Assembly: GCF_020144925.1 (NCBI RefSeq)
Contig: NZ_NSLC01000002.1
Coordinates: 372,001-436,000 of the forward strand
Direction of reading: 5' to 3'
Source of the DNA: Afifella sp. IM 167
GTDB lineage: Bacteria > Pseudomonadota > Alphaproteobacteria > Rhizobiales > Afifellaceae
DNA length: 64,000 bases
The translations under genes and the position numbers were made by a program. Below are positions 1 through 8,466 of this stretch, piece after piece (position 1 is the stretch's first letter; each line of letters begins with the position of its first letter). Below the pieces are notes generated by a model. The model had not been told where the DNA came from. It did no database searches and was given only the letters and a program-made list of their open reading frames with translations.

Positions 1-1
1 G

Positions 2-724
2 TCGAAATTCTGCCTGAAGACGCTGCCGGGAATCGAGCGCCCCGCCATTGCGGCCATGTGGCCCACTCTGCGCGGCGAAAGCATCGTCCTCGATGTCGGC
101 GCGACGATCGGCTCCGATGCCAAAATGCTCGTCCAGTTCGCCGTCATGGGCGCGGCGATGGCCCGCGCGCTCTTCGGCCTCGACCGGCCGACCGTCGGCC
201 TCCTCAACATCGGCGCCGAGGAGGTGAAGGGCGTGGAGGAAGTGCGCGAGGCCGGTGCCATCCTGCGCGAGCTCGACCATCCGAATTTCCATTATCACGG
301 CTTTGTGGAGGGCGACGATCTCGGCAAGGGCACCGTGGACGTCGTCGTCACGGAAGGCTTTGCCGGCAACATCGCGCTGAAGACCGCCGAGGGCACGGCC
401 CGTCAGATTTCCGAATATCTCCGCGCTGCGATGAGTCGCACGCTCGCCGCCAAGATCGGCTATTTCTTCGCGCGCTCCGCCTTCCAGCGCCTGCGCGAGA
501 AGATGGATCCGCGCAAGGTCAATGGCGGCCTCTTCCTCGGCCTCAATGGCCTTGTGGTGAAGAGCCACGGCGGCACCGATGCGGAGGGTTTTGCAAGTGC
601 GGTCGAGCTCGGCCGCGACATGGTGCTCGGCGACCTCACGCGGCAGATCGCCGCCGATCTCCGCCTGAGTTTCGGCAGCGACGAAGACAGGGCGGCGGAA
701 GGGACACAGGTGGCGCCGGCATGA
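2..724 (+). CDS. plsX: Phosphate acyltransferase PlsX (5' truncated by window edge)
   Basis: PlsX makes acyl-phosphate from acyl-ACP, the donor that PlsY uses for phospholipid synthesis at the inner membrane. The frame is open from the first bases of the window, so only the last 240 residues are visible; the family is about 340-350 residues. Recognisable segments are [15 protein letters not shown] close to the cut, [15 protein letters not shown] in the middle, and [17 protein letters not shown] near the C-terminus. The stop codon overlaps the fabH ATG (ATGA at 721-724), the arrangement usual for plsX-fabH, and implies coupled translation. Family assignment is secure; the true start lies outside the window. 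Confidence 0.96.
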   Translation, partial: SKFCLKTLPGIERPAIAAMWPTLRGESIVLDVGATIGSDAKMLVQFAVMGAAMARALFGLDRPTVGLLNIGAEEVKGVEEVREAGAILRELDHPNFHYHGFVEGDDLGKGTVDVVVTEGFAGNIALKTAEGTARQISEYLRAAMSRTLAAKIGYFFARSAFQRLREKMDPRKVNGGLFLGLNGLVVKSHGGTDAEGFASAVELGRDMVLGDLTRQIAADLRLSFGSDEDRAAEGTQVAPA

Positions 725-1683
725 TGAAATCGGTGGTAACGGGCATCGGTAGCCATCTCCCCGAAAGGATCCTGACAAACCGCGAACTGGAAAGCATCGT
801 CGCCACTTCGGACGAATGGATCGTCCAGCGAACCGGCATTTCCGAGCGGCGCATCGCCGCGGAAGGCGAGATGACCTCGGACCTCGCCGTGAAGGCGGCC
901 GAGAAGGCGCTCGCCGATGCCGGCATGACCTCGGCCGACATCGACATGATCGTGCTGGCCACCTCCACCCCTGACCAGACCTTCCCGGCGACCGCCTGCA
1001 CCGTGCAGGACCGGCTCGGCATGCACCACGGCTACGCCTTCGACCTGCAAGCGGTCTGCTCCGGCTTCATCTTCGCCCTGGCGACCGCCGACGCGCATCT
1101 GAAGGCCGGTCTCGCCAGGCGCGCGCTCGTGATCGGGGCGGAGACCTTCTCGCGCATCCTGGACTGGAACGACCGCACCACCTGCGTCCTCTTCGGCGAT
1201 GGCGCCGGCGCCGTCGTTCTGGAAGCGCAGGAAGGGGAGGGCGCGCGGGGCGTGCTCTCCTGTCACCTGCGCTCCGACGGCATCCACCGCGACAAGCTCT
1301 ATGTCGATGGCGGGCCGAGTTCGACGCAGACGGTCGGCCATCTGAAGATGGAGGGCCGCGAGGTCTACAAGCATGCCGTCGCCACCATCGCCGACGTGAT
1401 CGAGGATGCCTTCGCCGCCACCGGCGAGAGCGCTGAGACGATCGACTGGTTCGTCCCGCACCAGGCCAACAAGCGGATCATCGATGCGAGCGCCAAACGG
1501 CTCGGCATCGCGCCACAGAAGGTGGTGACGACGGTCGAGCGTCACGGCAACACATCGGCCGCCTCCATCCCGCTGGCGCTGGATGTCGCCGTGCGCGACG
1601 GAAGGATCGGCAAGGGCGATCTCGTCCTGCTGGAAGCGATGGGCGGCGGCTTCACCTGGGGCTCCATCCTGGTGCGCTGGTAG
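721..1683 (+). CDS. fabH: Beta-ketoacyl-ACP synthase III (FabH)
   Basis: FabH condenses acetyl-CoA with malonyl-ACP to start fatty acid synthesis in the cytoplasm. The 320-residue product has the normal family length. The catalytic triad is visible: the nucleophile Cys in LQAVCSGF, His in VPHQANKRI and Asn in [11 protein letters not shown]. The glycine-rich C-terminal segment [11 protein letters not shown] is also typical. The start used here is the first of two adjacent ATGs, inside the plsX stop overlap; the second (MKSVV) is equally possible. It sits between plsX and ihfA, a conserved alphaproteobacterial order. Confidence 0.97.
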   Translation: MMKSVVTGIGSHLPERILTNRELESIVATSDEWIVQRTGISERRIAAEGEMTSDLAVKAAEKALADAGMTSADIDMIVLATSTPDQTFPATACTVQDRLGMHHGYAFDLQAVCSGFIFALATADAHLKAGLARRALVIGAETFSRILDWNDRTTCVLFGDGAGAVVLEAQEGEGARGVLSCHLRSDGIHRDKLYVDGGPSSTQTVGHLKMEGREVYKHAVATIADVIEDAFAATGESAETIDWFVPHQANKRIIDASAKRLGIAPQKVVTTVERHGNTSAASIPLALDVAVRDGRIGKGDLVLLEAMGGGFTWGSILVRW

Positions 1684-1700
1684 GTCCGCGCGCCGCAATG

Positions 1701-1729
1701 TTGACCTTATTCGGACAGGCGAATACCGT
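1701..1729 (+). promoter_or_regulatory. Candidate sigma-70-type promoter for ihfA
   Basis: A TTGACC hexamer at 1701-1706 and TACCGT at 1724-1729 are separated by exactly 17 bases, in the gap between fabH and ihfA. The -35 element is good and the -10 element weak. A transcript starting about seven bases later would begin just before the Shine-Dalgarno-like GAGGAGG at 1743-1749, supporting the GTG start of ihfA at 1755. This is a pattern reading only. Confidence 0.42.
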
Positions 1730-1754
1730 GCCCACAGATGCTGAGGAGGCCTGC

Positions 1755-2126
1755 GTGGAGGCAACTGAAACGCGCCCTGGCGGCCGTACGATAACTCGTG
1801 CGGACCTGGCGGAGGCAGTCTATCGTGAGCTCGGTCTTTCAAGGACGGAATCGGCCGCCATGGTCGAGATGGTCCTGGCCGAGATCTCCGACACGATCGT
1901 GGGCGGCGAGACCGTGAAGCTCTCCTCCTTCGGCTCCTTCTTGGTACGCAGCAAGGGCCAGAGGGTCGGGCGCAATCCGAAGACCGGCAAGGAAGTGCCG
2001 ATCCCGCCGCGCCGGGTGACGGTGTTCAAGCCCAGCAACATCATGAAGCAGCGCATCAACGACGCTCTTGCGGCGAGCGATGCCGTGACGGCGGGCGACG
2101 GCGAAGCGCCGGGCGCGACGCCTTGA
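1755..2126 (+). CDS. ihfA: Integration host factor subunit alpha
   Basis: This DNA-bending protein of the HU/IHF family acts with IHF-beta in recombination, replication and transcription. The segments [45 protein letters not shown] and VFKPSN cover the dimerisation helices, the beta-arm and its tip proline region. The GTG start at 1755 (123 residues) is preferred because GAGGAGG lies 5 bases upstream and it gives a length near the family's 100-110. An in-frame ATG at 1698 would add 19 residues with no family likeness. The C-terminal tail after KQRINDAL is Ala/Gly/Asp-rich and longer than in E. coli. It lies upstream of the MerR-like gene. Confidence 0.93.
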   Translation: MEATETRPGGRTITRADLAEAVYRELGLSRTESAAMVEMVLAEISDTIVGGETVKLSSFGSFLVRSKGQRVGRNPKTGKEVPIPPRRVTVFKPSNIMKQRINDALAASDAVTAGDGEAPGATP

Positions 2127-2145
2127 GCCTTCCTGGCGCCTCGCC

Positions 2146-2631
2146 TTGAGCACGAAGTCCCCGGACGCATTCCGCACGATCAGCGAGGTCGCGGAGGATC
2201 TCGATCTTCCGCAGCACGTCTTGCGTTTCTGGGAAACGCGCTTTTCCCAGATCAAGCCGCTGAAGCGCGGCGGCGGGCGGCGCTACTATCGCCCGGAAGA
2301 CGTCGATCTTCTGAAGGGCATCCGCCTGCTCCTCTATGGCGAGGGTTTCACCATCAAGGGCGTGCAGCGCCTGTTGAAGGAAAAGGGGCTGCGCTTCGTC
2401 GTGGCCGTCGGCCAGACCGGTAACGTGGAAACCGTCGCCCCGGCCGACATGGAGGGCGATGCCGCTTCCGCGCCGGCCCAGGCGCCCTCTGCCCGCGCCG
2501 CATCCGAGGCGCAGGCCCCGGAAGAAGAGGGGCCGCTTTTCGCCGCCGCCGACCGCGACCGTCTCAAGGCCATCCTCGGCGAGCTTCAGGAAGCGCGCCG
2601 CATCCTTGAGGAAGCCGGCCGCGAGGGCTGA
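2146..2631 (+). CDS. MerR family transcriptional regulator
   Basis: A 161-residue protein with an N-terminal winged-helix MerR domain: residues about 10-75 carry [44 protein letters not shown] and the helix [17 protein letters not shown]. The rest is an Ala/Pro/Glu-rich linker followed by a short C-terminal helix ending [12 protein letters not shown]. There is no cysteine pattern for metal sensing, so it is probably not a metal-responsive MerR. The orthologue next to ihfA is widely conserved in Hyphomicrobiales, but its target is not known to me. The start is a TTG with no strong ribosome-binding site, chosen because family similarity begins right after it. Confidence 0.85.
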   Translation: MSTKSPDAFRTISEVAEDLDLPQHVLRFWETRFSQIKPLKRGGGRRYYRPEDVDLLKGIRLLLYGEGFTIKGVQRLLKEKGLRFVVAVGQTGNVETVAPADMEGDAASAPAQAPSARAASEAQAPEEEGPLFAAADRDRLKAILGELQEARRILEEAGREG

Positions 2632-2643
2632 GCCCGCCGCGGC

Positions 2644-2727
2644 TGCAATCAGCCAGCTGAACTGAGCCAGTCGGACCGGGCCCGTCGAAACGAGCCAGCC
2701 GAAACGAGCCAGTCGAACCGCGAGAGA
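2644..2727. repeat. Degenerate 14-bp tandem repeat, six units
   Basis: Six consecutive 14-base units start at 2644, 2658, 2672, 2686, 2700 and 2714. The consensus is CGAAACGAGCCAGT. Units four and five (2686-2699 and 2700-2713) differ at one base; the outer units are diverged and units three and six are the weakest. The array lies just after the MerR stop and about 45 bases before the tRNA-Pro 3' end. No protein or hairpin function was apparent. Confidence 0.75.
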
Positions 2728-2773
2728 CTGCGGTCTGATTCTGCGGATCTTTAGGGAAATTGTCGGGGCAGGA

Positions 2774-2850
2774 TGGTCGGAGCGGCGGGATTCGAACCCA
2801 CGACCTCTTGCGCCCCATGCAAGTGCGCTACCAGGCTGCGCTACGCTCCG
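2774..2850 (-). tRNA. tRNA-Pro (anticodon GGG)
   Basis: On the minus strand a complete cloverleaf can be folded: acceptor CGGAGCG pairing with CGCTCCG, D arm GCGC-N9-GCGC with AGCCTGGTA in the loop, anticodon stem CTTGC/GCAAG with loop ATGGGGC giving anticodon GGG, and T arm GTGGG TTCGAAT CCCGC. The discriminator base is A and CCA is encoded at 2774-2776. GGG reads CCC/CCU proline codons. It stands alone, on the strand opposite to its neighbours. Confidence 0.97.
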
Positions 2851-2860
2851 AGCGCGGCGG

Positions 2861-2889
2861 ACTATAGTGATGGCACTGCCCCGGCGCAA
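2861..2889 (-). promoter_or_regulatory. Candidate promoter of tRNA-Pro
   Basis: On the minus strand TTGCGC (plus-strand 2884-2889) and TATAGT (2861-2866) are separated by 17 bases, and the -10 hexamer ends 10 bases before the mature tRNA 5' end at 2850. Spacing and position fit a sigma-70 promoter for the tRNA gene. Confidence 0.6.
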
Positions 2890-3024
2890 TGCGATTGGAG
2901 ACCCTTTTCCAACTGTCGCTCCGCACCTGCGACAAGCTGGCCGGAACGGCTCCTGCAACGCCGCTTTTATGCCTTGTGCGACGGCCCATTTTGCCCCCCA
3001 GCGCCGCCCGCCGATCAGGCAAAA

Positions 3025-3032
3025 TTAACCAT
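3025..3032 (+). promoter_or_regulatory. TTAACCAT element (possible CtrA half-site)
   Basis: The octamer TTAACCAT at 3025-3032 matches the half-site known for the alphaproteobacterial cell-cycle regulator CtrA. It lies 50 bases before the ATG used for the ligase/polymerase gene and overlaps an alternative TTG start. A related GGTTAACC is found upstream of the partner transferase gene. An isolated octamer can occur by chance. Confidence 0.3.
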
Positions 3033-3082
3033 TGCCGCGTCTAACTCTCGGCCGTCTTTCTTCCGCATGGGACCGTTGGCCG

Positions 3083-4339
3083 ATGCATGCAGCCGCCGAC
3101 CGTGCAGGGCTTTATCCGACCCAGGTGAGGAACTTCGTCTTCTTCCTCGCCGTCATCGCCATGAACTACACGCTGTCCCGGCCTTCGCCGGTCGACTTCC
3201 TGTTCATGTCCTCGCTCGTCCTGTCCGTCTTCGTCCTGCAGAAGGTGCGGCTCACCTTCTTCATCTTCTTCACGCTCCTCGTCTTGTGGACCGTGTCGTT
3301 CTGGGTGGCCTCGATCCCCTTCATCGGCGAGCCGGAAGTGGCGCAGGAGGGCTTCAAGAAGACCTTCGTCGTCGTCCTGGCGGTCACCGCAGGCTACGTC
3401 TCCATGGATTGGGGTCCGCGCCAGCTCCACACCTTCATGCGCGTCTATGTGCTCTCCTGCGTCATCGCGGCCTGCCTCGGCATCGTCGGCTTCGCCCTCG
3501 GCATCGAAGCGCTCCTGTGGGACGGGCGGGCGAAGGCCTTCATCGACGATCCCAACATGTACGCCTCGTTCCTGTCGCCGGGCGTGATCATGTGCCTCTA
3601 CATGATGAACCAGCGGATCGGCCGGACGGTTCTCTTCGGCCCGGCGCTGGTCATCATCGCCCTCGGCATTCTCGTCTCCTTCTCGCGCGCCGCCACGGTC
3701 GCCACCTTCATCTGCGCCAGCGGCTACATCGTGTTTCTCAATCGCGGCCAGCTGATGCGGGTCGTCGCCTGGGGCTTCGCCATCGCCCTCTTCGCCGGCG
3801 TCCTCATGTCTGCCGCCTTCGTCAGCTCGCCGGAATTCGCCAAGAAGTTCGAGCAGCGCGCCACGGTCGCCGAATCCTACGACGAGGGCCGGGAAGGGCG
3901 CTACGGCCGCTACGCCCGCTCCATCCCGATGATCCTGCACAACCCGATCGGCATCGGCATCCTGCAGCAGGACAAGATCTTCACCGAGCCCATTCACAAC
4001 ATCTTCCTGAGCTCGTTCATGAATTACGGCTGGGTGGCGGGCTTTTCCTTCCTCACCCTCTTCATCCTGTCGCTGCTTCTGGGCATCGCCAACTACCGCA
4101 CCACCCGCCATCCGGCGGCGATCGCCGTCCTCATGTGCTATCTCGGCCCGCAGATGTGCGCCTCGCTGCACGAGGGCGAGCACTGGCGCCATTTCTGGCT
4201 GATGCTGGGGATCTTGTGGGGTTTCAACGCCGCCAACTACCGTTCCGCCGTCCCGGCCCCCGAGCCCGAGCCCGAGCCCGAGGCGAGAAAGCCGCGCCCG
4301 GCGGTCGGGCCGCGCCTGACCCTGGCGGATCTGCGCTGA
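3083..4339 (+). CDS. O-antigen ligase / polysaccharide polymerase family membrane protein
   Basis: A polytopic inner-membrane protein of the WaaL/Wzy type (418 residues from the ATG used). About ten hydrophobic segments are visible, with a large non-membrane loop after the eighth or ninth that contains RYGRYARSIPMILHNPIGIG and PIHNIFLSSFMNYG, the region that usually carries the family's key residues. Such proteins join or polymerise undecaprenyl-linked glycans in the periplasm. The C-terminus holds a Pro-Glu repeat coded by four CCCGAG hexamers at 4259-4282. It converges on a WcaJ-type transferase gene, suggesting a shared polysaccharide. A TTG at 3032 would add 17 residues; substrate is unknown. 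Confidence 0.8.
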   Translation: MHAAADRAGLYPTQVRNFVFFLAVIAMNYTLSRPSPVDFLFMSSLVLSVFVLQKVRLTFFIFFTLLVLWTVSFWVASIPFIGEPEVAQEGFKKTFVVVLAVTAGYVSMDWGPRQLHTFMRVYVLSCVIAACLGIVGFALGIEALLWDGRAKAFIDDPNMYASFLSPGVIMCLYMMNQRIGRTVLFGPALVIIALGILVSFSRAATVATFICASGYIVFLNRGQLMRVVAWGFAIALFAGVLMSAAFVSSPEFAKKFEQRATVAESYDEGREGRYGRYARSIPMILHNPIGIGILQQDKIFTEPIHNIFLSSFMNYGWVAGFSFLTLFILSLLLGIANYRTTRHPAAIAVLMCYLGPQMCASLHEGEHWRHFWLMLGILWGFNAANYRSAVPAPEPEPEPEARKPRPAVGPRLTLADLR

Positions 4340-4364
4340 GCCCGGCCCTTCCTGAGCAGCGCGC

Positions 4365-5885
4365 CTAGTAGGCCGCCTCGTCGTTGAACAGCCGGAAGGG
4401 CGTCAAAAACAGGATGTAGAGGTCGAACAGGACCGACCAGTTCTCGATATAGAACTGGTCGTACTCCACCCGTCGCTCCAGCTTCTCCTGCGTATCCGTC
4501 TCGCCGCGCCAGCCATTCACCTGCGCCCAGCCGGTGATGCCGGGCTTCACCCGGTGGCGGGCGAAATAGCCGTCCACCACCTGCTCGTAGAGCTGGTCGG
4601 CGGCCTTGGCCTGCAGCGCATGCGGGCGCGGGCCGACGAGCGAGAGATCCCCCTTGAGAACGTTCACCAGCTGCGGCAGCTCGTCGAGGCTCGTACGGCG
4701 GATGAAGCGGCCGACGCGCGTGATGCGCGGGTCGTCGCGCGTCACCAGCCGCGCCGCGTTGGCGTCGGTCATTTCCGTGTACATGGAGCGGAACTTGAAG
4801 ACGCCGATCAGCTCGTTGTTGAAGCCGTAGCGGTGCTGGCGGAAGAAGACCGGCCCACGGCTGTCGAGCTTGACGGCGATCGCCACCGCCAGGAGCACCG
4901 GCGAAAGGAGGATCAGCGCAAGGCTTGCGATCGTCATGTCGAAGAGCCGCTTCACCACCGAATCCCAGCCGGCGATCGGCTTGTCGAAGAGGTCGAGGAA
5001 CGGCACCGAGCCGATGAAGGAATAGGAGCGCGGCCGGAAGCGCAGCCGCGTCGTGTTCGCCGCCAGGCGGATGTCCACCGGCAGCACCCAGAGCTGCTTC
5101 ATCAGCTCCAGCAGCCGGCGCTCGGCCGTCAGCGGCAGCGCCACGATCAGAAGGTCGATCTGCGCCCGCCGGCCGAACTCGACCAGTTCGTCGATGCGCC
5201 CGAGCCGCGGGAAGCCTTCCTGCACGGCGGGGGCGCGCTCGCCGTCGCGGTCGTCGAAGATCCCGCAGATGCGGATGTCGTTGTCCGGCTCGGCGTCGAG
5301 CGCATGGATCAGCGAAACCGCTTCCGGGCCGCCGCCGACGAGAACGGCGCGGCGCTCCAGAAGGCCGTTGCGCGTCCATTCGCGCACCAGGCGCGCCAGC
5401 ATCAGCCGCGCGATGCCGAGCATGCAGAAGCCGCAGATGAACCACACCGCCAGCCACAGGCGGGAAAAATCCTCGCCCGCGCGGAAGAAGAAGAGAACGA
5501 GGCTGAAGACGCCGAACACGGCCGCCCAAAGCCCGGCGGCCTTGCCGACATAGCCGAGCGGGCGCCGGTAGGCGTCGAGGTTGTAGCCCTTGAAGGTGCC
5601 GATCAGCGAGACGGTGAGGGCGGGCAGGACGACGAGCGGCAGATAGTAGTGAAGGGCATAGTTGCCCACATTCGGCACCACGTAGAAAACGTGGATAAGA
5701 GCGCCGATCGCAAACAGCGTCGAAAAATCGATGAAGCGCAGGAAGGCGGCGAGGAAGGCCACCGAAACCGGCCGATGCCGGAGATTGGCCGCAACGCGCG
5801 CTGCCGCCAGATTGAGAGCCGATCGCTGAACGCCCGGCAGAACCTCGCCGGACGCCTTGCGCGTCTCGGCTTCTATCATGGCCAT
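4365..5885 (-). CDS. Undecaprenyl-phosphate glucose phosphotransferase (WcaJ/ExoY-type)
   Basis: This polyprenyl sugar-phosphate transferase starts exopolysaccharide assembly by moving a hexose-1-phosphate to undecaprenyl phosphate in the inner membrane. The 506 residues have the large-family layout: four N-terminal membrane helices (about 45-165), a nucleotide-binding-like middle domain starting [12 protein letters not shown], one further helix (about residues 310-335), and the catalytic domain with [43 protein letters not shown] and [12 protein letters not shown]. The C-terminal [12 protein letters not shown] is also characteristic. It ends 25 bases from the stop of the convergent ligase/polymerase gene. 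The transferred sugar (glucose or galactose) cannot be told from sequence alone. Confidence 0.93.
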   Translation of the reverse strand: MAMIEAETRKASGEVLPGVQRSALNLAAARVAANLRHRPVSVAFLAAFLRFIDFSTLFAIGALIHVFYVVPNVGNYALHYYLPLVVLPALTVSLIGTFKGYNLDAYRRPLGYVGKAAGLWAAVFGVFSLVLFFFRAGEDFSRLWLAVWFICGFCMLGIARLMLARLVREWTRNGLLERRAVLVGGGPEAVSLIHALDAEPDNDIRICGIFDDRDGERAPAVQEGFPRLGRIDELVEFGRRAQIDLLIVALPLTAERRLLELMKQLWVLPVDIRLAANTTRLRFRPRSYSFIGSVPFLDLFDKPIAGWDSVVKRLFDMTIASLALILLSPVLLAVAIAVKLDSRGPVFFRQHRYGFNNELIGVFKFRSMYTEMTDANAARLVTRDDPRITRVGRFIRRTSLDELPQLVNVLKGDLSLVGPRPHALQAKAADQLYEQVVDGYFARHRVKPGITGWAQVNGWRGETDTQEKLERRVEYDQFYIENWSVLFDLYILFLTPFRLFNDEAAY

Positions 5886-6233
5886 GGCCGCACTTTCCCG
5901 CTGTATATCCCATCATCCAGATGCGGGCTCAGCCGATTTTATTCAATCTTTTCCGTGGGCTACGGTTAACCAAAAGCAGCTTTCCGGCCGCGGCCGATGC
6001 GCCCTCCGCGCAGCGCGGAAAGGGTTGCCGATCTGCCACAGTTCCGCGCCGAATGGGGCGAGGGGGGTCCTGCTGCCCCAGCTTTGTCATATTCTGGCGT
6101 GAGGACCGAAGCTTACAGGGCAAGGCCGCGCCCCGAAAAGGCGACAAGCCGGGCGGCGCGGAAGAGGTGTCAGGCAGGGTGGGCGCAGCGTCTGTGTTGC
6201 GTCCGTCGGCCTCGATCTTAGGGGAAGAGCAGG
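5886..6233. other. Divergent intergenic region between transferase and rlpA
   Basis: This 348-base gap separates divergent genes. It contains the perfect palindrome GGTTAACC at 5964-5971, about 80 bases upstream of the transferase start, which reads TTAACCGT toward that gene. No convincing small reading frame, tRNA or terminator was seen. Shine-Dalgarno-like AGGGGAAG lies shortly before the rlpA GTG start. Confidence 0.6.
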
Positions 6234-7190
6234 GTGGAGCCACAAAAGCGCCGACCACGCCTCACCATCGCGATCGCCATCCTGGCTCTTTCGGGCCTTT
6301 CGGCAGGTTGCGTTTCGACCGAACAGCAGCAGGCGGGCATGTCGCTCGGCCTCGCCGAATCCCCCGGCGCGAGTGCCGCCGCTGACGAGGCGCCCGACGA
6401 GACGGTGCTCGCCTCGCTCAGGGCAGGGGCCGTGCGCAAGCTCGGCAAGGCCTACAAGGTCGCCGGCCGCGTCTACAAGCCCAGGCACAACGACGCCTAT
6501 GCCGCCACGGGTCTCGCTTCCTGGTACGGCGATGCCTTCGACGGCAAGCTCACCGCCAACGGCGAGATCTTCGACATGGCCATGCTGACGGCCGCACATC
6601 CGACGCTGCCGCTGCCGAGCTATGTCAGGGTCACCAATCTCGACAACGACCGCTCCGTCATCGTGCGCGTCAACGACCGCGGGCCGTTCCATTCCAATCG
6701 CCTCATCGACGTCTCCAAGCGCGCCGCCGACATGCTCGACTTCAAGCATGCAGGCACCGCCAACGTGAAAGTGGAGTATGTCGATCAGGCGCCGCTGCAG
6801 AAGGACGACAGGGAGTTCCTGCTCGCCTCCTATCACGGGCCGGAGCTGCCGAGCGGCCCGGATCCGGCGGATGCGGCCGCCAACATGATGGTCGCCTACG
6901 CGGCGGAGGCCCCGACCACCGACGCCAAGGAAGTCGCCGAAGGCTTCGGCGAGGCGGTGGACCCGACAGAGCTCGCCGCCGGCACGCCTTTCGATCCCTA
7001 TTCCGCGCTCGCCGCCGGCACCGAGCTGGCCTCGGCCGGCATGGAAGCCACCCCCGCGCCGCAGGCCGCCAGCTTCGTGCTGCCGCAGCCGGCGCCCGCC
7101 CGTCCGGCGCTGCGCAGTTCCTATCTGCCGGAGGCGCGTATCGACGATGCCTTCGCCGCGCTCGATGCCGTGATGGGGCAGGGCGGCTAG
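6234..7190 (+). CDS. rlpA: RlpA-like septal ring lipoprotein
   Basis: RlpA-family proteins are outer-membrane lipoproteins that bind or cleave denuded glycan strands at division sites. The 318-residue product starts at a GTG and has a signal peptide ending in lipobox LSAGC, so Cys26 or so is lipidated. A double-psi beta-barrel follows (about residues 95-180) with TGLASWYGDAFDGKLTANGE, MLTAAHPTLPLPSYVRVTN and VIVRVNDRGPF. The C-terminal third is Ala/Pro-rich and no SPOR domain is present, unlike E. coli RlpA. It precedes a D,D-carboxypeptidase gene, consistent with a wall-related role. Lytic activity is not certain. Confidence 0.88.
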   Translation: MEPQKRRPRLTIAIAILALSGLSAGCVSTEQQQAGMSLGLAESPGASAAADEAPDETVLASLRAGAVRKLGKAYKVAGRVYKPRHNDAYAATGLASWYGDAFDGKLTANGEIFDMAMLTAAHPTLPLPSYVRVTNLDNDRSVIVRVNDRGPFHSNRLIDVSKRAADMLDFKHAGTANVKVEYVDQAPLQKDDREFLLASYHGPELPSGPDPADAAANMMVAYAAEAPTTDAKEVAEGFGEAVDPTELAAGTPFDPYSALAAGTELASAGMEATPAPQAASFVLPQPAPARPALRSSYLPEARIDDAFAALDAVMGQGG

Positions 7191-7232
7191 GCAACGCCGC
7201 GCGCAAAAACGTCCCCGCCGACCCTCCCGCCG

Positions 7233-7261
7233 TTGATTCTGCCGCCCAGCCGCGCTTTATG
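7233..7261 (+). promoter_or_regulatory. Candidate promoter of the D,D-carboxypeptidase gene
   Basis: TTGATT at 7233-7238 and TTTATG at 7256-7261 are separated by 17 bases and end 32 bases before the ATG at 7294. Both hexamers match the sigma-70 consensus at most positions. Confidence 0.45.
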
Positions 7262-7293
7262 AGGGCCGCGGACGGAACCGAAACAAATCGGAA

Positions 7294-8466
7294 ATGCGCG
7301 GGATCATCTTGCAGGCACGCAGCTTTCTTCTTCGCCTGATCGGCACGTTCTTGCTGCTGGCGCTGCCTTTCCAGGCCGCCGCTCAGGATTTCGACACCAG
7401 CGCGCCCTTCGCCGTGCTGATGGATTACGACAGCGGCACGGTCCTTCTCGACAAGAATGCCGACGAGCCCATGGCTCCGGCCTCGATGGCCAAGCTGATG
7501 ACCGTCGAGTACATTTTTCACGAGATCCGGGAAGGCCGGCTGTCGATGGATGACGAGTTCGTCATCTCCGAACATGCCTGGCGCTACGGCGGCGCCTCTT
7601 CGGGCGGCTCCACCATGTTCGCCAAGCTCGGCTCGCGGGTGAGTCTCGGCGATCTCTTGCGCGGCATCATCATCCAGTCGGGCAATGACGCGGCCATGGC
7701 CGTGGCCGAAGGCATCGCCGGCTCGGAAATCGCTTTCTCCGATCTCCTGAACAAGCGGGCGAAGGAGATCGGCATGACGAACTCCACCTTCCGCGACGCC
7801 ACGGGCCTGCCGGATCCGGACATGCGCGTGACGGCGCGCGATCTCGCCATCCTCGCCCGCCACATCATCGCCGACTATCCCGAGCTCTACAAAATCTTCG
7901 CCGAGCCGGAATTCACCTGGAACAACATCACCCAGCGCAACCGCAACCCGCTGCTGCGCGAGGGGATCGGCGCCGATGGCCTGAAGACCGGCCACACCTC
8001 CGAATCCGGCTACGGTCTCGTCGGCTCGGCCGTCGCCAACACCCAGCGCCTCATCGTCGTCGTCAACGGCTGCAAGAACCCGCGCGAGCGGGCCGCCGAG
8101 GCCCGCAAGCTGCTGGAATGGGGCTTCCGCTCCTTCCGCCAGATCACCGCCTTCAAGGAAGGCGAGGTGGTCGCCGAGGCGAGTGTCTTCGGCGGCACCA
8201 AGGGCGGCGTCGAATTGAAGGCGAAGGGCCCGATCCGCATTCTCGTCTCCCGCTCGTCCACCGAGCCGCTCAAGGCGCGGGCCGTCTACGAAGGCCCGAT
8301 CGAGGCGCCGGTCCCGGAAGGCGTGCGCGTCGGCAGCCTGAAGGTCTGGGAGGGCGACCGCCTCATCCAGGAGACGCCGCTCTATACGGCCGAATCGGTC
8401 GAGGTTGGATCGCTGCACAGGCGGGCCTTCGACGCGCTCGGGGAACTCCTCCTCGGATGGCTCTGA
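7294..8466 (+). CDS. D-alanyl-D-alanine carboxypeptidase (DacA/DacF family, S11)
   Basis: A low-molecular-weight penicillin-binding protein that trims the terminal D-Ala from peptidoglycan peptides in the periplasm. The N-terminal signal peptide ends LPFQAAAQ. Active-site motifs of peptidase family S11 are present in order: SMAK (SxxK), SGN (SxN) in IIIQSGNDAAMAVAEG, and KTG in ADGLKTGHTSESGYG. A C-terminal beta-sandwich domain (from about residue 285) and a final amphipathic stretch LGELLLGWL suggest membrane-edge attachment. Length 390 is normal. Its last 10 bases overlap the start of tmk, so the two are probably co-transcribed. Confidence 0.94.
   Translation: MRGIILQARSFLLRLIGTFLLLALPFQAAAQDFDTSAPFAVLMDYDSGTVLLDKNADEPMAPASMAKLMTVEYIFHEIREGRLSMDDEFVISEHAWRYGGASSGGSTMFAKLGSRVSLGDLLRGIIIQSGNDAAMAVAEGIAGSEIAFSDLLNKRAKEIGMTNSTFRDATGLPDPDMRVTARDLAILARHIIADYPELYKIFAEPEFTWNNITQRNRNPLLREGIGADGLKTGHTSESGYGLVGSAVANTQRLIVVVNGCKNPRERAAEARKLLEWGFRSFRQITAFKEGEVVAEASVFGGTKGGVELKAKGPIRILVSRSSTEPLKARAVYEGPIEAPVPEGVRVGSLKVWEGDRLIQETPLYTAESVEVGSLHRRAFDALGELLLGWL

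Noticed and set aside
460-1842. Long open frame on the minus strand opposite fabH
   Set aside because: High GC codon bias leaves long antisense frames open; the plus-strand protein has a complete catalytic triad and the antisense translation is low in sequence complexity and unlike any family.
2866-2890. Possible sigma-54 promoter (TGGCAC element) on the plus strand near tRNA-Pro
   Set aside because: The second element expected after TGGCAC-N5 (TTGC) is absent; the region is better explained as the tRNA promoter on the other strand.
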